Assembly (NCBI RefSeq): GCF_017298635.1 | Contig: NZ_CP071182.1 | Span: forward strand, 2,728,001-2,792,000 | Reading direction: 5' to 3' | DNA from: Paenalicyclobacillus mengziensis | Lineage (GTDB): Bacteria; Bacillota; Bacilli; Alicyclobacillales; Alicyclobacillaceae | Length of the DNA stretch: 64,000 nucleotides | In this document: positions 10,201-19,056 of the stretch, piece after piece | How positions within the stretch are numbered: position 1 is the first letter of the stretch | Layout: each line of letters begins with the position of its first letter | Made by a program: the position numbers and the translations under genes | The notes under the pieces: generated by a model | Seen by the model: the letters and a program-made list of their open reading frames with translations, nothing else | Told to the model about the DNA's origin: nothing | The model's database searches: none

Positions 10201-10248
10201 TGGTCCCAGGAATCAAGACAGCAGAGAAGGGACCGGTTAAGCTACAAT

Positions 10249-10551
10249 ATGGCTATGAGAAAACATTATCCTGCATCATTCAAAGCAGAAGTCGTCCTAG
10301 AGCTTCTCAAAGAAGAGAAGACCATCGCCCAAATTTCGTCAGAGTACGGTGTACACGTCACGATGCTTCATAGGTGGAAGAATACCGCCTTAGAGAATAT
10401 GTCTAGCCTCTTCGAAGACGAAGGGAAGAAAAACGCTGCTGCGCTAAAGAAAGAACATGAAAAGGAAACGTCCGAACTGTATGCGAAAATTGGTCGCTTA
10501 ACCACTGAGGTTGAGTGGCTTAAAAAAAAATCTGGCATCAAACCGAACTAG
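10249..10551 (+). CDS. IS3-family transposase OrfA (helix-turn-helix, leucine zipper)
   Basis: A 100-residue IS3 OrfA. RKHYPASFKAEVVLELLKEE and KTIAQISSEYGVHVTMLHRW form the HTH_Tnp_1 helix-turn-helix that recognises the element's ends, followed by a coiled-coil segment with leucine-zipper spacing (ETSELYAKIGRLTTEVEWLK). Near its 3' end a run of nine A (10522-10530) gives the slippage site from which ribosomes can shift by -1 into the orfB frame to make the OrfAB transposase, as known for the family. The frame ends at TAG at 10549-10551. Confidence 0.9.
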   Translation: MAMRKHYPASFKAEVVLELLKEEKTIAQISSEYGVHVTMLHRWKNTALENMSSLFEDEGKKNAAALKKEHEKETSELYAKIGRLTTEVEWLKKKSGIKPN

Positions 10552-11440
10552 AACCGATAGAGTTGCGATGGTTGAGCACGACAGTGATGAGCTGTCCATT
10601 TCCAGACAGGCGGAGTTGCTCAGCCTGAATCGAACGAGCCTCTACTACACTCCTGTTGCCGTTTCAGATGAAGAAATCCGTCTCCGTCGTCGCATCGACG
10701 AGATATACACAGAACGCCCGGCTTCAGGTAGCCGTTACATTACAGCAATTCTACGGCGTGAAGGCTGGCCTATCAACCGCAAGCGTGTGGTGCGCTGTAT
10801 GAGGGCCATGGGGATTACTGGTGTCAGTCCGGGTCCAAACTTGAGCAAACGCAACTTAGCTCACAAAATTTACCCCTATCTGTTGGGCGGGGTAAAGGCG
10901 AGCCATCCGAACCATGTCTGGTCTGTGGATATCACCTATATCCGTCTCAAACACGGATGGATGTACTTGGTAGCTGTGATTGACTGGTATTCTCGTTATA
11001 TTGTCAGTTGGGAGCTAGATCAGACGCTGGAGATCGACTTTGTACTGAAAGCAACGCAAAGGGCCTTGAGCCAGGCGAAACCAGAAATCTGGAACAGTGA
11101 CCAAGGCAGCCACTTTACAAGCCCACAGTACACGGAAATTCTCAAGGGGGCCGGGGTCAAAATCAGTATGGATGGAAAGAACCGAGCTGTGGATAACATC
11201 TACATCGAGCGGTTCTGGAGAACACTCAAGTACCAAGAGGTGTACACAAAAGAGTACGCCACACCAAGGGAGGCGAGGCTAGAAATCGGAAAATTCATAC
11301 ACAAGTATAATCATGAACGACCACATCAATCTCTCCAGGATCACACACCCGCTGAGATCTATTTGATGGGAATGAAGCCCGGAGATCCAATCCCTACCTG
11401 TTCTCGTGAAAATACATATACAGGAAAGGAGATTGCTTAG
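10511..11440 (+). CDS. IS3-family transposase OrfB (DDE integrase core)
   Basis: The -1 frame relative to orfA, open from 10511; if translated alone the likely first codon is ATG 10568. The protein has an HTH_21 region (RRIDEIYTERPASGSRYITA) and an rve integrase core: WSVDITYIRLKHGWMYLVAV with the first Asp, WNSDQGSHFTSPQY with the second Asp, and DNIYIERFWRTLKYQEVY with the Glu, so the DDE triad is complete. HERPHQSLQDHTPAEIY closes the domain. It overlaps orfA by 41 bases including the A9 run, the family's arrangement for production of an OrfAB fusion. A decayed relative of this enzyme lies at about 20100-20330. Confidence 0.92.
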   Translation: MSGLKKNLASNRTRTDRVAMVEHDSDELSISRQAELLSLNRTSLYYTPVAVSDEEIRLRRRIDEIYTERPASGSRYITAILRREGWPINRKRVVRCMRAMGITGVSPGPNLSKRNLAHKIYPYLLGGVKASHPNHVWSVDITYIRLKHGWMYLVAVIDWYSRYIVSWELDQTLEIDFVLKATQRALSQAKPEIWNSDQGSHFTSPQYTEILKGAGVKISMDGKNRAVDNIYIERFWRTLKYQEVYTKEYATPREARLEIGKFIHKYNHERPHQSLQDHTPAEIYLMGMKPGDPIPTCSRENTYTGKEIA

Positions 11441-11604
11441 CGACAGGGAGACGTCAGGAAGTAACACAGGGGAAGCCGCTTCGCTCCTCCCCTCTGGCCT
11501 ACGGCCATTCACCCCTCCCGCTCCTCCTAAAAGATGATAGGGACGGGAAAAACTAGACTATAGCTTACAGATTAAAAAATGTTGTCTTGACAGATGGGGC
11601 CACC

Positions 11605-11877
11605 ATAGATGGTCAGAGCCATGTCATCCATGTGGAACTGGGTGTTTCTGCCCTTGCGTAATCCATGCACCCAAAACTCCCTGTCAATACCCGTTCCCAA
11701 AACGAAATCTATGAGACCAGTTGCACCGCCAAAGGAGGTGGCGGCATTCAGATCGTAGCGAGTATGTATCGTACAGCTTTTCCGAGCGTATTGACTTCGT
11801 GTATGATTAGATTGTTTCACCCAAAAGGTGCTCCTTCCTAGCGAAGATGTTGTTCTAGACAAACTCATCTTAGCCAT
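11605..11877 (-). pseudogene. IS1380-family transposase, N-terminal part
   Basis: Starts MAKMSLSRTTSSLGRSTFWV and runs to HMDDMALTIYG, where the IS3-family element interrupts it. The segment ATSFGGATGLIDFVLGTGI and the following helix match the N-terminal region of IS1380-type transposases, and continue logically into the LGSLLGQERIFHFEDIEQDP segment at about 10190 on the other side of the insertion. Together the two pieces make about 460 residues, the normal length. The junction is one base out of frame. Confidence 0.75.
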
Positions 11878-11939
11878 ACGGGGAGCGCCTTTTCAATTAT
11901 TCACATCAGTTCATGAAGACACAATCGTCGAAATCCGGG

Positions 11940-11980
11940 ATAAACAAAGTTCCTGATGAAATAGACTGGTACCCTGTTAG
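11940..11980 (-). pseudogene. Middle fragment of the WcaF-like acetyltransferase gene
   Basis: This 41-base island lies between two mobile elements. Read on the minus strand it encodes RVPVYFIRNFVY, the family's second helix. Joined to the piece at 16369-16420 across the TTA duplication, the frame reads ANHILNRVPVYFIRNFVYR with no gap, typical of the N-terminus of WcaF-like enzymes. Joined to 8915 across the ATAAA duplication it continues YRYVYR and meets a stop codon. Confidence 0.75.
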
Positions 11981-12316
11981 AGCCGTTGCCAAAATTACTT
12001 TGGATGCCGGTTGGAGTACCTGAAAGTACGGTCGAATGCCCCAGAACTCGGCCGGTCAGGGCGTTCCGTTTCTGGAAGTCGACGGATGTTCGTTGCTATT
12101 GGCAAAAGTGGACGTAGGAAATCTAGGGTAGGTTCGACCAGTCTCAGTTGCTGCGGATAAGTTTCATTGGACGAAACCGCTACGCGGTGGTAAAAGATCG
12201 TCCCCTCCATCACTAGTTTCCTATTTATGTTACTTCTCATAATGCTGGGATTCCCTTAACATTCGCGCTATGCGGTGTCCGTAGTCACCGCAAATGAATC
12301 TTGAGGAGAGTGCCAC

Positions 12317-13198
12317 ATGAGTGACAATGAACAAGTGCTGCGACGGATGGAAGAGGATATTCAGCTTAGGGGGCTGTCACCCAAGACCTTGGAAGTCTAT
12401 GTCTCACACGCACGGATCTTTCTAGATTATTGCCACCGCCCCGTAGACGACCTCGATACAGAAGATATCCGCAGATTCCTGACACATTTGATCCGCGAGA
12501 AAAACCTGTCAGCCAAAACTGTAAACATCTATGGCGCTTCTATCCGTTTCCTATTTGCCGTCACTTTGAATCGTGCGTTGAATTACCTGCAGATTCCACG
12601 TCAGAAGGAACGTAAGGCCCTACCTGAAGTGTTAACCAAAGAAGAAGTCTCTTCCATTCTGCAAAGCTGCGAAAACATCAAGCATAAAGCCATGCTGATG
12701 ACAGTATATAGTTCGGGGCTGCGGGTCAGCGAAGCTGCAGCGCTTAAAATTCAGCATATCGACTCGAAAAACATGCGTGTGTTCGTGCGAAACGGAAAAG
12801 GTGGCAAAGACCGCTACACTTTACTCTCGGAGGGTTGCCTGAGCGTATTACGCGAGTACTGGAAGGCGTACCGTCCGCGGCATCCCGAGGGCTGGCTATT
12901 TCTGGGCACATACAATGTACGCCATATAACGCCCACTGGTATCGCTTATGCTTTTAATGAAGCTGTGAAGAGAGCCCACATCACCAAGAACGTGTCCATC
13001 CACACACTTCGACATTCATTTGCAACGCACTTGTTGGAGGACGAAGCCTCGCTGCTGCAGATTAAGGACTTGCTGGGCCACGCCAGCATTAAGTCCACGA
13101 CAGTCTACCTGCATCTGGCGAACGTTACGGCAGGTGTCAGAAGTCCACTTGATACCTTCCCCGCAAACCTTCGTCAGGAGACTCCTTTACATGCCTGA
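12317..13198 (+). CDS. Tyrosine recombinase associated with IS91-like transposase
   Basis: A 293-residue phage-integrase family protein. The N-terminal SAM-like core-binding domain (MEEDIQLRGLSPKTLEVYVS) is followed by the catalytic domain with Arg in SSGLRVSEAAAL (about residue 140), the Lys in NGKGGKDRYT, HTLRHSFATHL (about residue 232, HxxR) and LGHASIKSTTVYLH with the Tyr nucleophile near residue 264. All active-site residues appear present. Its stop overlaps the start of the IS91-type transposase by 8 bases, a coupling seen in IS91-like elements that carry an accessory integrase. It probably assists resolution or insertion of the element. Confidence 0.9.
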   Translation: MSDNEQVLRRMEEDIQLRGLSPKTLEVYVSHARIFLDYCHRPVDDLDTEDIRRFLTHLIREKNLSAKTVNIYGASIRFLFAVTLNRALNYLQIPRQKERKALPEVLTKEEVSSILQSCENIKHKAMLMTVYSSGLRVSEAAALKIQHIDSKNMRVFVRNGKGGKDRYTLLSEGCLSVLREYWKAYRPRHPEGWLFLGTYNVRHITPTGIAYAFNEAVKRAHITKNVSIHTLRHSFATHLLEDEASLLQIKDLLGHASIKSTTVYLHLANVTAGVRSPLDTFPANLRQETPLHA

Positions 13199-14324
13199 AC
13201 TACAGGATATTTTTCTGCAGTATGGTGGGCCCTATCAACTTGCCCATGGCCTTTCCCTGGAGAAACGAAAAGTCGTTCAAGCCATTCAAAGCTGCAGAAC
13301 GGCTGTACTAGGTGGGCATGTAGATGAATGCGACGAGTGCGGCTTTATACGGATTTCCTACAATTCCTGTCGTAATCGTCATTGTCCAAAGTGCCAAACG
13401 CTCACGAAAGTACGGTGGATTGAGGCCAGAAAGGCCGATTTGCTGAATGTCGGTTATTTTCATGTGGTCTTTACGTTGCCGGACCTACTAAACCCGGTCG
13501 CCTACCAAAACCCCAAGGTGGTCTATAGCATCTTATTTAAGGCTGCCGCAGAAACTCTGTCCGAACTCGCAAGTGACCCGAAATACCTGGGTGGACAAAT
13601 CGGACTCACGGCGGTTCTTCACACTTGGGGACAAAACCTGATGCATCATCCCCATCTACACTGTATTGTTCCTGGTGGTGGACTTAACTCCTATGGTAAG
13701 TGGGTAAACTCAAGAAAAAAGTTTTTCATTCCAGTGAAGGTTCTATCCCGAAAGTTCAGAGGAAAATTTCTTAACTACTTGAAGCAGGCGAAGCTTGAAT
13801 TTTACGGTTCCATAGTGCATTTGCACGACCAGAATCAGTTCCAGCAGTGGATATCTTCTTTGTACCAAAAAGAATGGGTGGTCTACTGCAAACCGCCCTT
13901 CAAAGACCCTGGACATGTAGTGGAATATCTAGGCCGATATACCCACCGTGTCGCCATTTCAAACAACCGCATTGTTCGCGTGCACAATGGGATGGTGACG
14001 TTTAAGTGGCGGGATTACAAAGACCATAACCGGCAGAAGCTGATGAGCCTAACGACGGATGAATTTATTCGTCGCTTTCTGGTGCATGTTCTCCCCACAG
14101 GATTTATGAGGATTCGGCACTATGGATTGCTCAGTCCCAGAAACAAGTCAGTTAAGTTGGCATTGTGTAAAAAGCTCACAAAGACGACCATGAGGGAGAA
14201 GTTCACAGCCAAGTTATCTACCGTGGAACTCTTCGAGAAGTTAACTGGGCGAGACTTCACTCTTTGCCCCTGTTGTGGTATAGGTCATCTCACAAGAGCT
14301 TCGCCGGAAAATGCAACTGCATAA
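13191..14324 (+). CDS. IS91-family transposase (HUH, zinc-binding N-terminus)
   Basis: A 377-residue rolling-circle transposase. I start it at ATG 13191 (MPELQDIFLQYGGPYQ), which overlaps the recombinase stop; the open frame extends further upstream but there reads through the recombinase gene. The N-terminal zinc domain has CDECGFIRISYNSCRNRHCPKC (residues about 45-66). HTWGQNLMHHPHLHCIVPGGG carries the HxH (HUH) metal site, and the region around YLGRYTHRVAISN supplies the catalytic tyrosines of Y2_Tnp. A C-terminal CPCC (about residue 361) may be another metal site. It cuts one strand at the element end and moves by replication. Confidence 0.9.
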   Translation: MPELQDIFLQYGGPYQLAHGLSLEKRKVVQAIQSCRTAVLGGHVDECDECGFIRISYNSCRNRHCPKCQTLTKVRWIEARKADLLNVGYFHVVFTLPDLLNPVAYQNPKVVYSILFKAAAETLSELASDPKYLGGQIGLTAVLHTWGQNLMHHPHLHCIVPGGGLNSYGKWVNSRKKFFIPVKVLSRKFRGKFLNYLKQAKLEFYGSIVHLHDQNQFQQWISSLYQKEWVVYCKPPFKDPGHVVEYLGRYTHRVAISNNRIVRVHNGMVTFKWRDYKDHNRQKLMSLTTDEFIRRFLVHVLPTGFMRIRHYGLLSPRNKSVKLALCKKLTKTTMREKFTAKLSTVELFEKLTGRDFTLCPCCGIGHLTRASPENATA

Positions 14325-14504
14325 TGTCTGCCTACTGCCTCTTCATTGGGGAGGGGGGAATTGTATCCATTGTGCTATACCAAGCATACATTTTTCTTCG
14401 ATTTTCCAAGAATATCCCGCATGATGGTCAAAACATTGCTCTATTTTAAAACCATGGGCTTTTTTATTTCCCCATAGCGACCAGTGACCGCAGTTCCGTC
14501 CAAT

Positions 14505-14574
14505 AGAGTTATCTCAAAATCGGCTTCATCCTGTGGAGGAGCCGATTTTTCGTGCTCGACTTTCAGATAACTCT
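14505..14574 (-). terminator. Nested inverted repeat after the DDE transposase gene
   Basis: An outer repeat AGAGTTATCT (14505-14514) with AGATAACTCT (14565-14574) encloses an inner stem AAAATCGGCT (14516-14525) with AGCCGATTTT (14540-14549). Read on the minus strand it follows the transposase stop directly and has an A-rich 5' and T-rich 3' side, so it can act as an intrinsic terminator. The outer arms touch the stop codon and might also be part of an element end. Confidence 0.6.
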
Positions 14575-16062
14575 CTACTCATTTTGTTGAGCCCGCTTCA
14601 GTCGACTGCGTGACCATCCTCGGTTCGCTGTTCCGGTTTGAGCGTAAGCGCAGTATGCCATCACATGCATACAGAGGATGGCTTGGTCGACGTGTGCCTC
14701 TACCGCCTTACGTCCACGTTTGTGCACGCGCCGTAAACTGTACCCGTCTTTCAGCATTCCAATGATTCGCTCAATCCCTGTTCGGGCGTCATACAGCGTA
14801 TCGAATGTACGGCTGTGCTGTGGGAACTCGGGATCGACCTGAGGTGTTGTCGAAAAATCCACCCGAAGCACCCGGCCTTGTGTGGCACCGCTGCAACACT
14901 CAATGTGCTTGTGCTGAGGGCAGACAAGCCCTTCCTGTTTTGCCTGAGGGTTGTGAACTGGACACGTGAATATGTACTGTTCCTTCTTGAGGTCACACCC
15001 TTTCAACTCCATCTTGTGTCCAGCGATGCAATGAGGTACCCCGTAGCGGTCAACCATATTAATTCCACGTACATCGCTCGGTTTGTCCTGTCGGCCCCTG
15101 GGATTAATGGGAGCAACCAGTTTCGCCCCAAGTACATCCTTTGTTGTCTGCTGGTTCTTTGGGCTCTGGTAAATCCCATCGGCAAGTACATATTGCACAG
15201 ACTGTACCAGTTCCTCAAATTCGGATTTGAATCTCTCAAGTGTAGGCAGCAAAGTGAAGGCATCGTGTTCTCCACCCTTGCACACCTCTCGGGTAAGCGG
15301 GAGTTGTCCCTTTGCGCCACTGAGTAACGAAACTTTGTGACCAATGTAAGATACAGCGTTACTCTTGCGAACAATACCCACGTTGTCGTCCGTGGGGACG
15401 GTAGGGCAATTACAGTCTTCTTTGTGGCCGCAGATTTTCATCTGCTTTCCGTATGTCGCTTCTGCTTCAACATGTGTCGTGTCGGCAACCAGCGCGTCTT
15501 CGGCATCTAGCACGCCCTGCTTCAGATTGAACATAACGACTAGCTGTCGAGCCTTATCCCATAATCCGAAGTTCGTCATGATGTCGTCGAAGCGGGCAAA
15601 CGAGCGGTAGCTAGGGAGTTTGCCTGTAAACCCGCAAGCTTCAGCAAACAACGGGTTGGAGCGTACCTGCAGGTAGACACTCTCCGCCATGCTCTCAACG
15701 TATAGCAATCGGGCCAACTCGAACGCCCGCATCATAGGCATAAAGTCGTGAGGCTTGCGGCCTGAACGACTTCGCGTGACTGTCGACGTATTATCCGCCT
15801 GTTCCGTTGGTGTGGGGAGTTCTAGCCCAAGAGCAGATTTGGTGACGTTGCTGGTTTCTTCCGACCGATTTATCCGTTCCTCACGCAACGAGTCATATAG
15901 ATGCCGGTAGTATTCCTGCTCAATGCTTCGAAAGATGTCCCAAGGGAAAGTCAGTGCGGGGATAACAAACGGAACATCCATATACTGTTCCCATTGACGG
16001 GGAATCAAGGGGAAAGGAACCAAACCAGATTGCGCGTGTTGTGATATACTGGATTTCGCCAT
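14575..16062 (-). CDS. DDE transposase (IS4/IS1182-like)
   Basis: A 495-residue transposase. The start at 16062 is chosen because GACAAAGGAGAAGATCC precedes the ATG on the minus strand, although the frame is open for another 44 codons. The N-terminal part has the LYVESMAESVYLQVRSNPLF and FDDIMTNFGLWDKARQLV regions typical of transposases with the DUF772-type domain. The DDE core shows ALVADTTHVEAEATYGKQ (first Asp), VLADGIYQSPKNQQTTKD (second Asp) and GIERIIGMLKDGYSLRRVH (Glu). Several cysteines (CPVHNPQ, CPQHKHIECC) may bind zinc. A terminator-like hairpin follows. It belongs to the 11981-16368 element, whose ends carry matching inverted repeats. Confidence 0.85.
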   Translation of the reverse strand: MAKSSISQHAQSGLVPFPLIPRQWEQYMDVPFVIPALTFPWDIFRSIEQEYYRHLYDSLREERINRSEETSNVTKSALGLELPTPTEQADNTSTVTRSRSGRKPHDFMPMMRAFELARLLYVESMAESVYLQVRSNPLFAEACGFTGKLPSYRSFARFDDIMTNFGLWDKARQLVVMFNLKQGVLDAEDALVADTTHVEAEATYGKQMKICGHKEDCNCPTVPTDDNVGIVRKSNAVSYIGHKVSLLSGAKGQLPLTREVCKGGEHDAFTLLPTLERFKSEFEELVQSVQYVLADGIYQSPKNQQTTKDVLGAKLVAPINPRGRQDKPSDVRGINMVDRYGVPHCIAGHKMELKGCDLKKEQYIFTCPVHNPQAKQEGLVCPQHKHIECCSGATQGRVLRVDFSTTPQVDPEFPQHSRTFDTLYDARTGIERIIGMLKDGYSLRRVHKRGRKAVEAHVDQAILCMHVMAYCAYAQTGTANRGWSRSRLKRAQQNE

Positions 16063-16368
16063 GGATCTTCTCCTTTGTCGTGAATGGGTTTTCGTCGACT
16101 TAATTCTACCAAAAGAGAGTTCCGTGGCGTATTTATGTCCAGCACCAATTGAAAGATTTTCATCCACCATGATTTTCCTCGCATAAACATCCAAATTCTA
16201 TCGATAAACATACAATTCACATGACTTGGATAGACCCATGGACACTCTGAAACACCTGTAATAAAGTTCTCTGATCATTTCGCTTTTCTTTGACGAAATA
16301 AAGTGCGTCGTATCTTACATCCAGGATACCTGTTGTAACGGCGATTATTTGATTTTGGCATCGGCTCT

Positions 16369-16420
16369 TAAGTATATGATTAGCAAAGTACATGGAGAGT
16401 TCAAACAGTATTTGTCCCAT
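16369..16420 (-). pseudogene. N-terminal fragment of the WcaF-like acetyltransferase gene
   Basis: On the minus strand ATG at 16418-16420, preceded by GAAAGAGGAAAACACA, starts MGQILFELSMYFANHIL. The frame then runs into the inverted repeat of the inserted element at 16368. With the element and one TTA removed it joins the fragment at 11940-11980 in frame. The fragment begins 35 bases after the stop of the other acetyltransferase remnant, so the two formed a minus-strand gene pair. Confidence 0.75.
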
Positions 16421-16454
16421 TGTGTTTTCCTCTTTCGATAAAAAATCGTAATCT

Positions 16455-16905
16455 TTAACTCCAAGAAACCTGCTGTCGAATGATACGTGCAGGTACTCCG
16501 CCTACCATGGAGTTTGAAGGGACATCTGATACCACAACTGAGCCGGCTGCGATTACGGCTCCATTGCCTACGGTAACCCCCTTCAAAATAGTCACTCGGG
16601 AGCCAATCCAAACGTCGTCGCCTATAGTGACAGGTGTCCTCATCGGTTTACCGTCTATGCTATGGAAATCACTGTCCATGATGCTGACGTCCCATGAGAT
16701 GGCACACCTGTCTCCTATAGAAATCTTGACCATAGACCGCAGTTCGGAACGCATACCTAGGAAGGTGTCGTTTCCGATGTGAATGTTAGACTGTGGCGAT
16801 TCTAGTGCAATATAACCCCGTCGTAGAGAGTGACGTTGTCCCCAAACGTCACCTTAATAAGCTCACAAATCTGGCTACACGGACCCTTGGAAAAACAGAT
16901 TTAAG
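16455..16905 (-). pseudogene. Second hexapeptide acetyltransferase, 5' end damaged
   Basis: The minus-strand frame from about 16839 down to 16455 encodes a left-handed beta-helix acetyltransferase: SNIHIGNDTFLGMRSELRSM, ISIGDRCAISWDVSIMDSDF with catalytic His in DFHSIDG, VTIGDDVWIGSRVTILKGVT, GAVIAAGSVVVSDVP and GGVPARIIR. The expected upstream part (VTFGDNVTLYDG) is in a different frame and breaks near 16840, so the gene carries a frameshift. If the frameshift is a sequencing error the gene would be a normal acetyltransferase. It would have modified a sugar of the polysaccharide. It is followed by the WcaF-like start at 16420. Confidence 0.7.
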
Positions 16906-17072
16906 AGAGGGTGAAATGGGTTACGTTTAGACTGTGACTCTATATACCCATCGCATTGTCTCGACAACATTAACCTGTGGTGCGCTTGGCAAGGCTCATT
17001 TCCTCCAGAACAGTTGCCTCCAATGCGTTTGTTCGATATAATGAACAAAAGATTCTGTGGAGGTTCGGGAAC

Positions 17073-17732
17073 TTGAGCAAACTGAACATGCTTGTTGCAA
17101 CCAAACTTAAGGGATTTATCGAATATTGGAGCTTGCTGCATGAGCATAAGTACCTAGATCCCACTATAGGGGTTCTAAAAGGAGTCATAGTTGGACCAGA
17201 TGTGACCATTGGCCGTTACACCTACATTGGGGCCAACAGTGCTATCAATTCCGGGAATATTGGGGCGTTTTGCTCAATTTCAACAAACGTCGTTATTGGT
17301 GGGGACGACCATTCTATGGGCGCTGTCTCCACGCATCCATTTTGGAGTGCCCCTAACGGTTGGACATTTTCGACAACGGATACGGTCGACAGGTGGACCC
17401 AGCCAAAATCTGCGCCAGTCATCGGGAATGATGTATGGATCGGAGCAAATGCCGTGGTTCTAAGGGGTGCAGTGATTGAGGACGGGGCTGTGATAGGCGC
17501 AGGAGCTGTAGTCTCCGGTAAAATCCCAGCGTACGGTATAGCCGTGGGCGTACCAGCAAGAGTAATACGCTATCGCTTTCCGGCTGACATCTGTGAACGG
17601 CTCCGGCAATCGAATTGGTGGGATTGGGAAAAAGAGCGCTTAGAGCGCATGCGGGCATCGTTCGCCAACGTAGACGAATTCCTGGAGGCTTTGAACGTGG
17701 AACAATACGCGAAGGCGGCGAAGAGTTCATGA
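17073..17732 (+). CDS. CatB-type (xenobiotic acetyltransferase-like) hexapeptide O-acetyltransferase
   Basis: About 219 residues. I prefer TTG 17073 because TGGAGG at 17058-17063 is correctly placed; the frame is open back to a GTG at 16977 and ATG 17088 is another option. The protein is a left-handed beta-helix with hexapeptide turns ([40 protein letters not shown]). [16 protein letters not shown] around residue 76 is the CatB/VatD-type loop holding the catalytic His. PARVIRYRF and a C-terminal helix complete the family pattern. In a polysaccharide locus it most likely acetylates a sugar from acetyl-CoA. The ATGA overlap with the flippase gene shows co-translation. Confidence 0.83.
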   Translation: MSKLNMLVATKLKGFIEYWSLLHEHKYLDPTIGVLKGVIVGPDVTIGRYTYIGANSAINSGNIGAFCSISTNVVIGGDDHSMGAVSTHPFWSAPNGWTFSTTDTVDRWTQPKSAPVIGNDVWIGANAVVLRGAVIEDGAVIGAGAVVSGKIPAYGIAVGVPARVIRYRFPADICERLRQSNWWDWEKERLERMRASFANVDEFLEALNVEQYAKAAKSS

Positions 17733-19036
17733 AAAGGCTCTTTCTATCCAGCTTTGCCGCGAATGTATTCGTCCGATTTCTAAACCTGTGGACGGGTATT
17801 TTGGGGGCAAGGTTTCTGGGCCCCTTTGGACGGGGCGAACTGGCTGCGGCAAACCGGTGGTCAAACTTGTTCGTCCTGCTGTTCACCATTGGCCTTCCCG
17901 GTGCGGTCATCTTTTACGGGAAGCAGTCAAGGGAGCGGCAGGGGGAGTATATCTCAGCCTACCTCATCGTAGGCACCATTGTTGGGATTGTGGGGTTCGT
18001 AGTAGGTGAGTTAGTTGTTCCACACCTGTTTTATCACCAGCCGCCACAATTAATTCGATTAGCACAGATTTCGATGATTTCCGTTCCCTTCGGGATTGTA
18101 GCCGATGGCTTGGTAGGTACAATGTTGACTCTAAACATGTTTGGAAAAGTAATAGGCATTCGCTTGTTGGGGGAAACCGGCACATTTCTCGTGATTATTA
18201 CACTCATTTGTTTTGGAAGGTACACGGTGGGCTATTTCATTATAGTTAATTTGTTGTGGTCGGTCGTCGTCTTCGCATTCACAGTCTACTTGGTACTCCG
18301 GTCAGTTAAATTGGATTTTTCGTGGCTATGGTTAAACGTGAGGGTTCTTTTGTTGAAAGGAGTACATATCTATTCAGCGGCTTTGGTAACGATGTTTGGC
18401 GCAAACATAGACCAACTAGTCATGTCGTTATTTCTTACACCCTACACACTTGGGCTTTATGCAGTCGGGGCGAGCATAGGGGGGATACTCCCAGGGATAT
18501 TAGGTGCTACTTTAGGCAATTATTTGTGGCCTAAGTTGATGGACCTTTCAACTCATGAAAGGAAACTGAAAATAGAGAAAATTCACGGAGTGCTGATGTA
18601 TGGTTCGCTCGGTGTATCGATAATTACGGGTAGTGTACTTCCATTTCTGCTTCCACTCGTATATGGATCCAAATTTGGCGCTGCGACGGCAATGACCGAG
18701 ATTATGTTACTTAGTACACCAGTATCAATTGGATATCTTGTTATTACCTATCTCTTGTCAACGGAAAATCGGTTCTCAATCATAACGATCGCCGAAGCAC
18801 TGGGTTTAGCCAGTGGATTGATGGTGACCTTACCGTTAATTCACTTTTGGGAAGGAGTTGGTGCCGCTGTTGGCGTTTTAGTGGCGAATTTAGTTAAGTG
18901 GGTGTACCTACTAGTGTACAGTAGGAGGCTCGATTTGTCGTTTGCAGCTTTGATGAGTCCGTATCTTGGATCCTTTGTTTCTTTGTTTAGGGTGCTTACA
19001 GAAAAAATAACTAGTCGGAGGACGGTGACGAATTAG
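17729..19036 (+). CDS. Wzx-type polysaccharide flippase
   Basis: A 435-residue integral membrane protein with about 12 to 14 hydrophobic helices. The start is ATG 17729, overlapping the acetyltransferase stop as ATGA; the frame is open further upstream but that would run through the acetyltransferase gene. [20 protein letters not shown] and [20 protein letters not shown] are the characteristic first helix and loop of the polysaccharide biosynthesis (MATE-like MOP) superfamily. It should translocate lipid-linked repeat units across the cytoplasmic membrane. Basic loops between helices fit the family. The next gene follows after 20 bases. Confidence 0.85.
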   Translation: MKRLFLSSFAANVFVRFLNLWTGILGARFLGPFGRGELAAANRWSNLFVLLFTIGLPGAVIFYGKQSRERQGEYISAYLIVGTIVGIVGFVVGELVVPHLFYHQPPQLIRLAQISMISVPFGIVADGLVGTMLTLNMFGKVIGIRLLGETGTFLVIITLICFGRYTVGYFIIVNLLWSVVVFAFTVYLVLRSVKLDFSWLWLNVRVLLLKGVHIYSAALVTMFGANIDQLVMSLFLTPYTLGLYAVGASIGGILPGILGATLGNYLWPKLMDLSTHERKLKIEKIHGVLMYGSLGVSIITGSVLPFLLPLVYGSKFGAATAMTEIMLLSTPVSIGYLVITYLLSTENRFSIITIAEALGLASGLMVTLPLIHFWEGVGAAVGVLVANLVKWVYLLVYSRRLDLSFAALMSPYLGSFVSLFRVLTEKITSRRTVTN

Positions 19037-19056
19037 AATGGATGGGAGGTTAACCT

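Larger units (their letters stand above)
10201..11604 (+). mobile_element. IS3-family insertion sequence with ATAG target duplication
   Basis: A 1404-bp element carrying overlapping orfA and orfB. The left end TGGTCCCAGGAATCAAGACA and the right end, read in reverse (GGTGGCCCCATCTGTCAAGA), are imperfect inverted repeats. ATAG at 10197-10200 and 11605-11608 is a 4-base target duplication. It lies inside the transposase gene of an IS1380-family element, so it is the younger insertion. Both of its reading frames look intact and it may still be active. Confidence 0.85.
8916..11939 (-). mobile_element. IS1380-family insertion sequence, itself interrupted by an IS3-family element
   Basis: The ends carry a 17-base inverted repeat, CCCGGATTTCGACGATT at 8916-8932 and its complement at 11923-11939. 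Both ends are flanked by ATAAA (8911-8915 and 11940-11944), a 5-base target duplication. Without the nested 1404-base element and one ATAG copy the element is about 1616 bp, the usual IS1380-family size. The transposase runs on the minus strand and is split in two. It sits inside a WcaF-like acetyltransferase gene. A 27-base stretch near its left end (9022-9048) recurs inverted at 14346-14372. Confidence 0.85.
11981..16368. mobile_element. 4.4-kb TIR-bounded element (TTA duplication) with an IS91-like module and a DDE transposase
   Basis: Imperfect inverted repeats lie at the two ends: GAGCCGTTGCCAAAATTA from 11981, and the complement of GAGCCGATGCCAAAATCA ending at 16368. TTA flanks both sides (11978-11980 and 16369-16371), and removing the element plus one TTA restores the acetyltransferase frame exactly. 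Inside are a tyrosine recombinase and IS91-type transposase on the plus strand and a DDE transposase on the minus strand. The simplest reading is a DDE insertion sequence that was later entered by an IS91-like element; the alternative is one compound element. I could not fix the boundaries of the IS91-like part. Confidence 0.72.

Noticed and set aside
11995..12240. 81-codon minus-strand frame upstream of the tyrosine recombinase
   Set aside because: It lies in the presumed 5' region of the IS91-like part and has no ribosome site or recognisable product.
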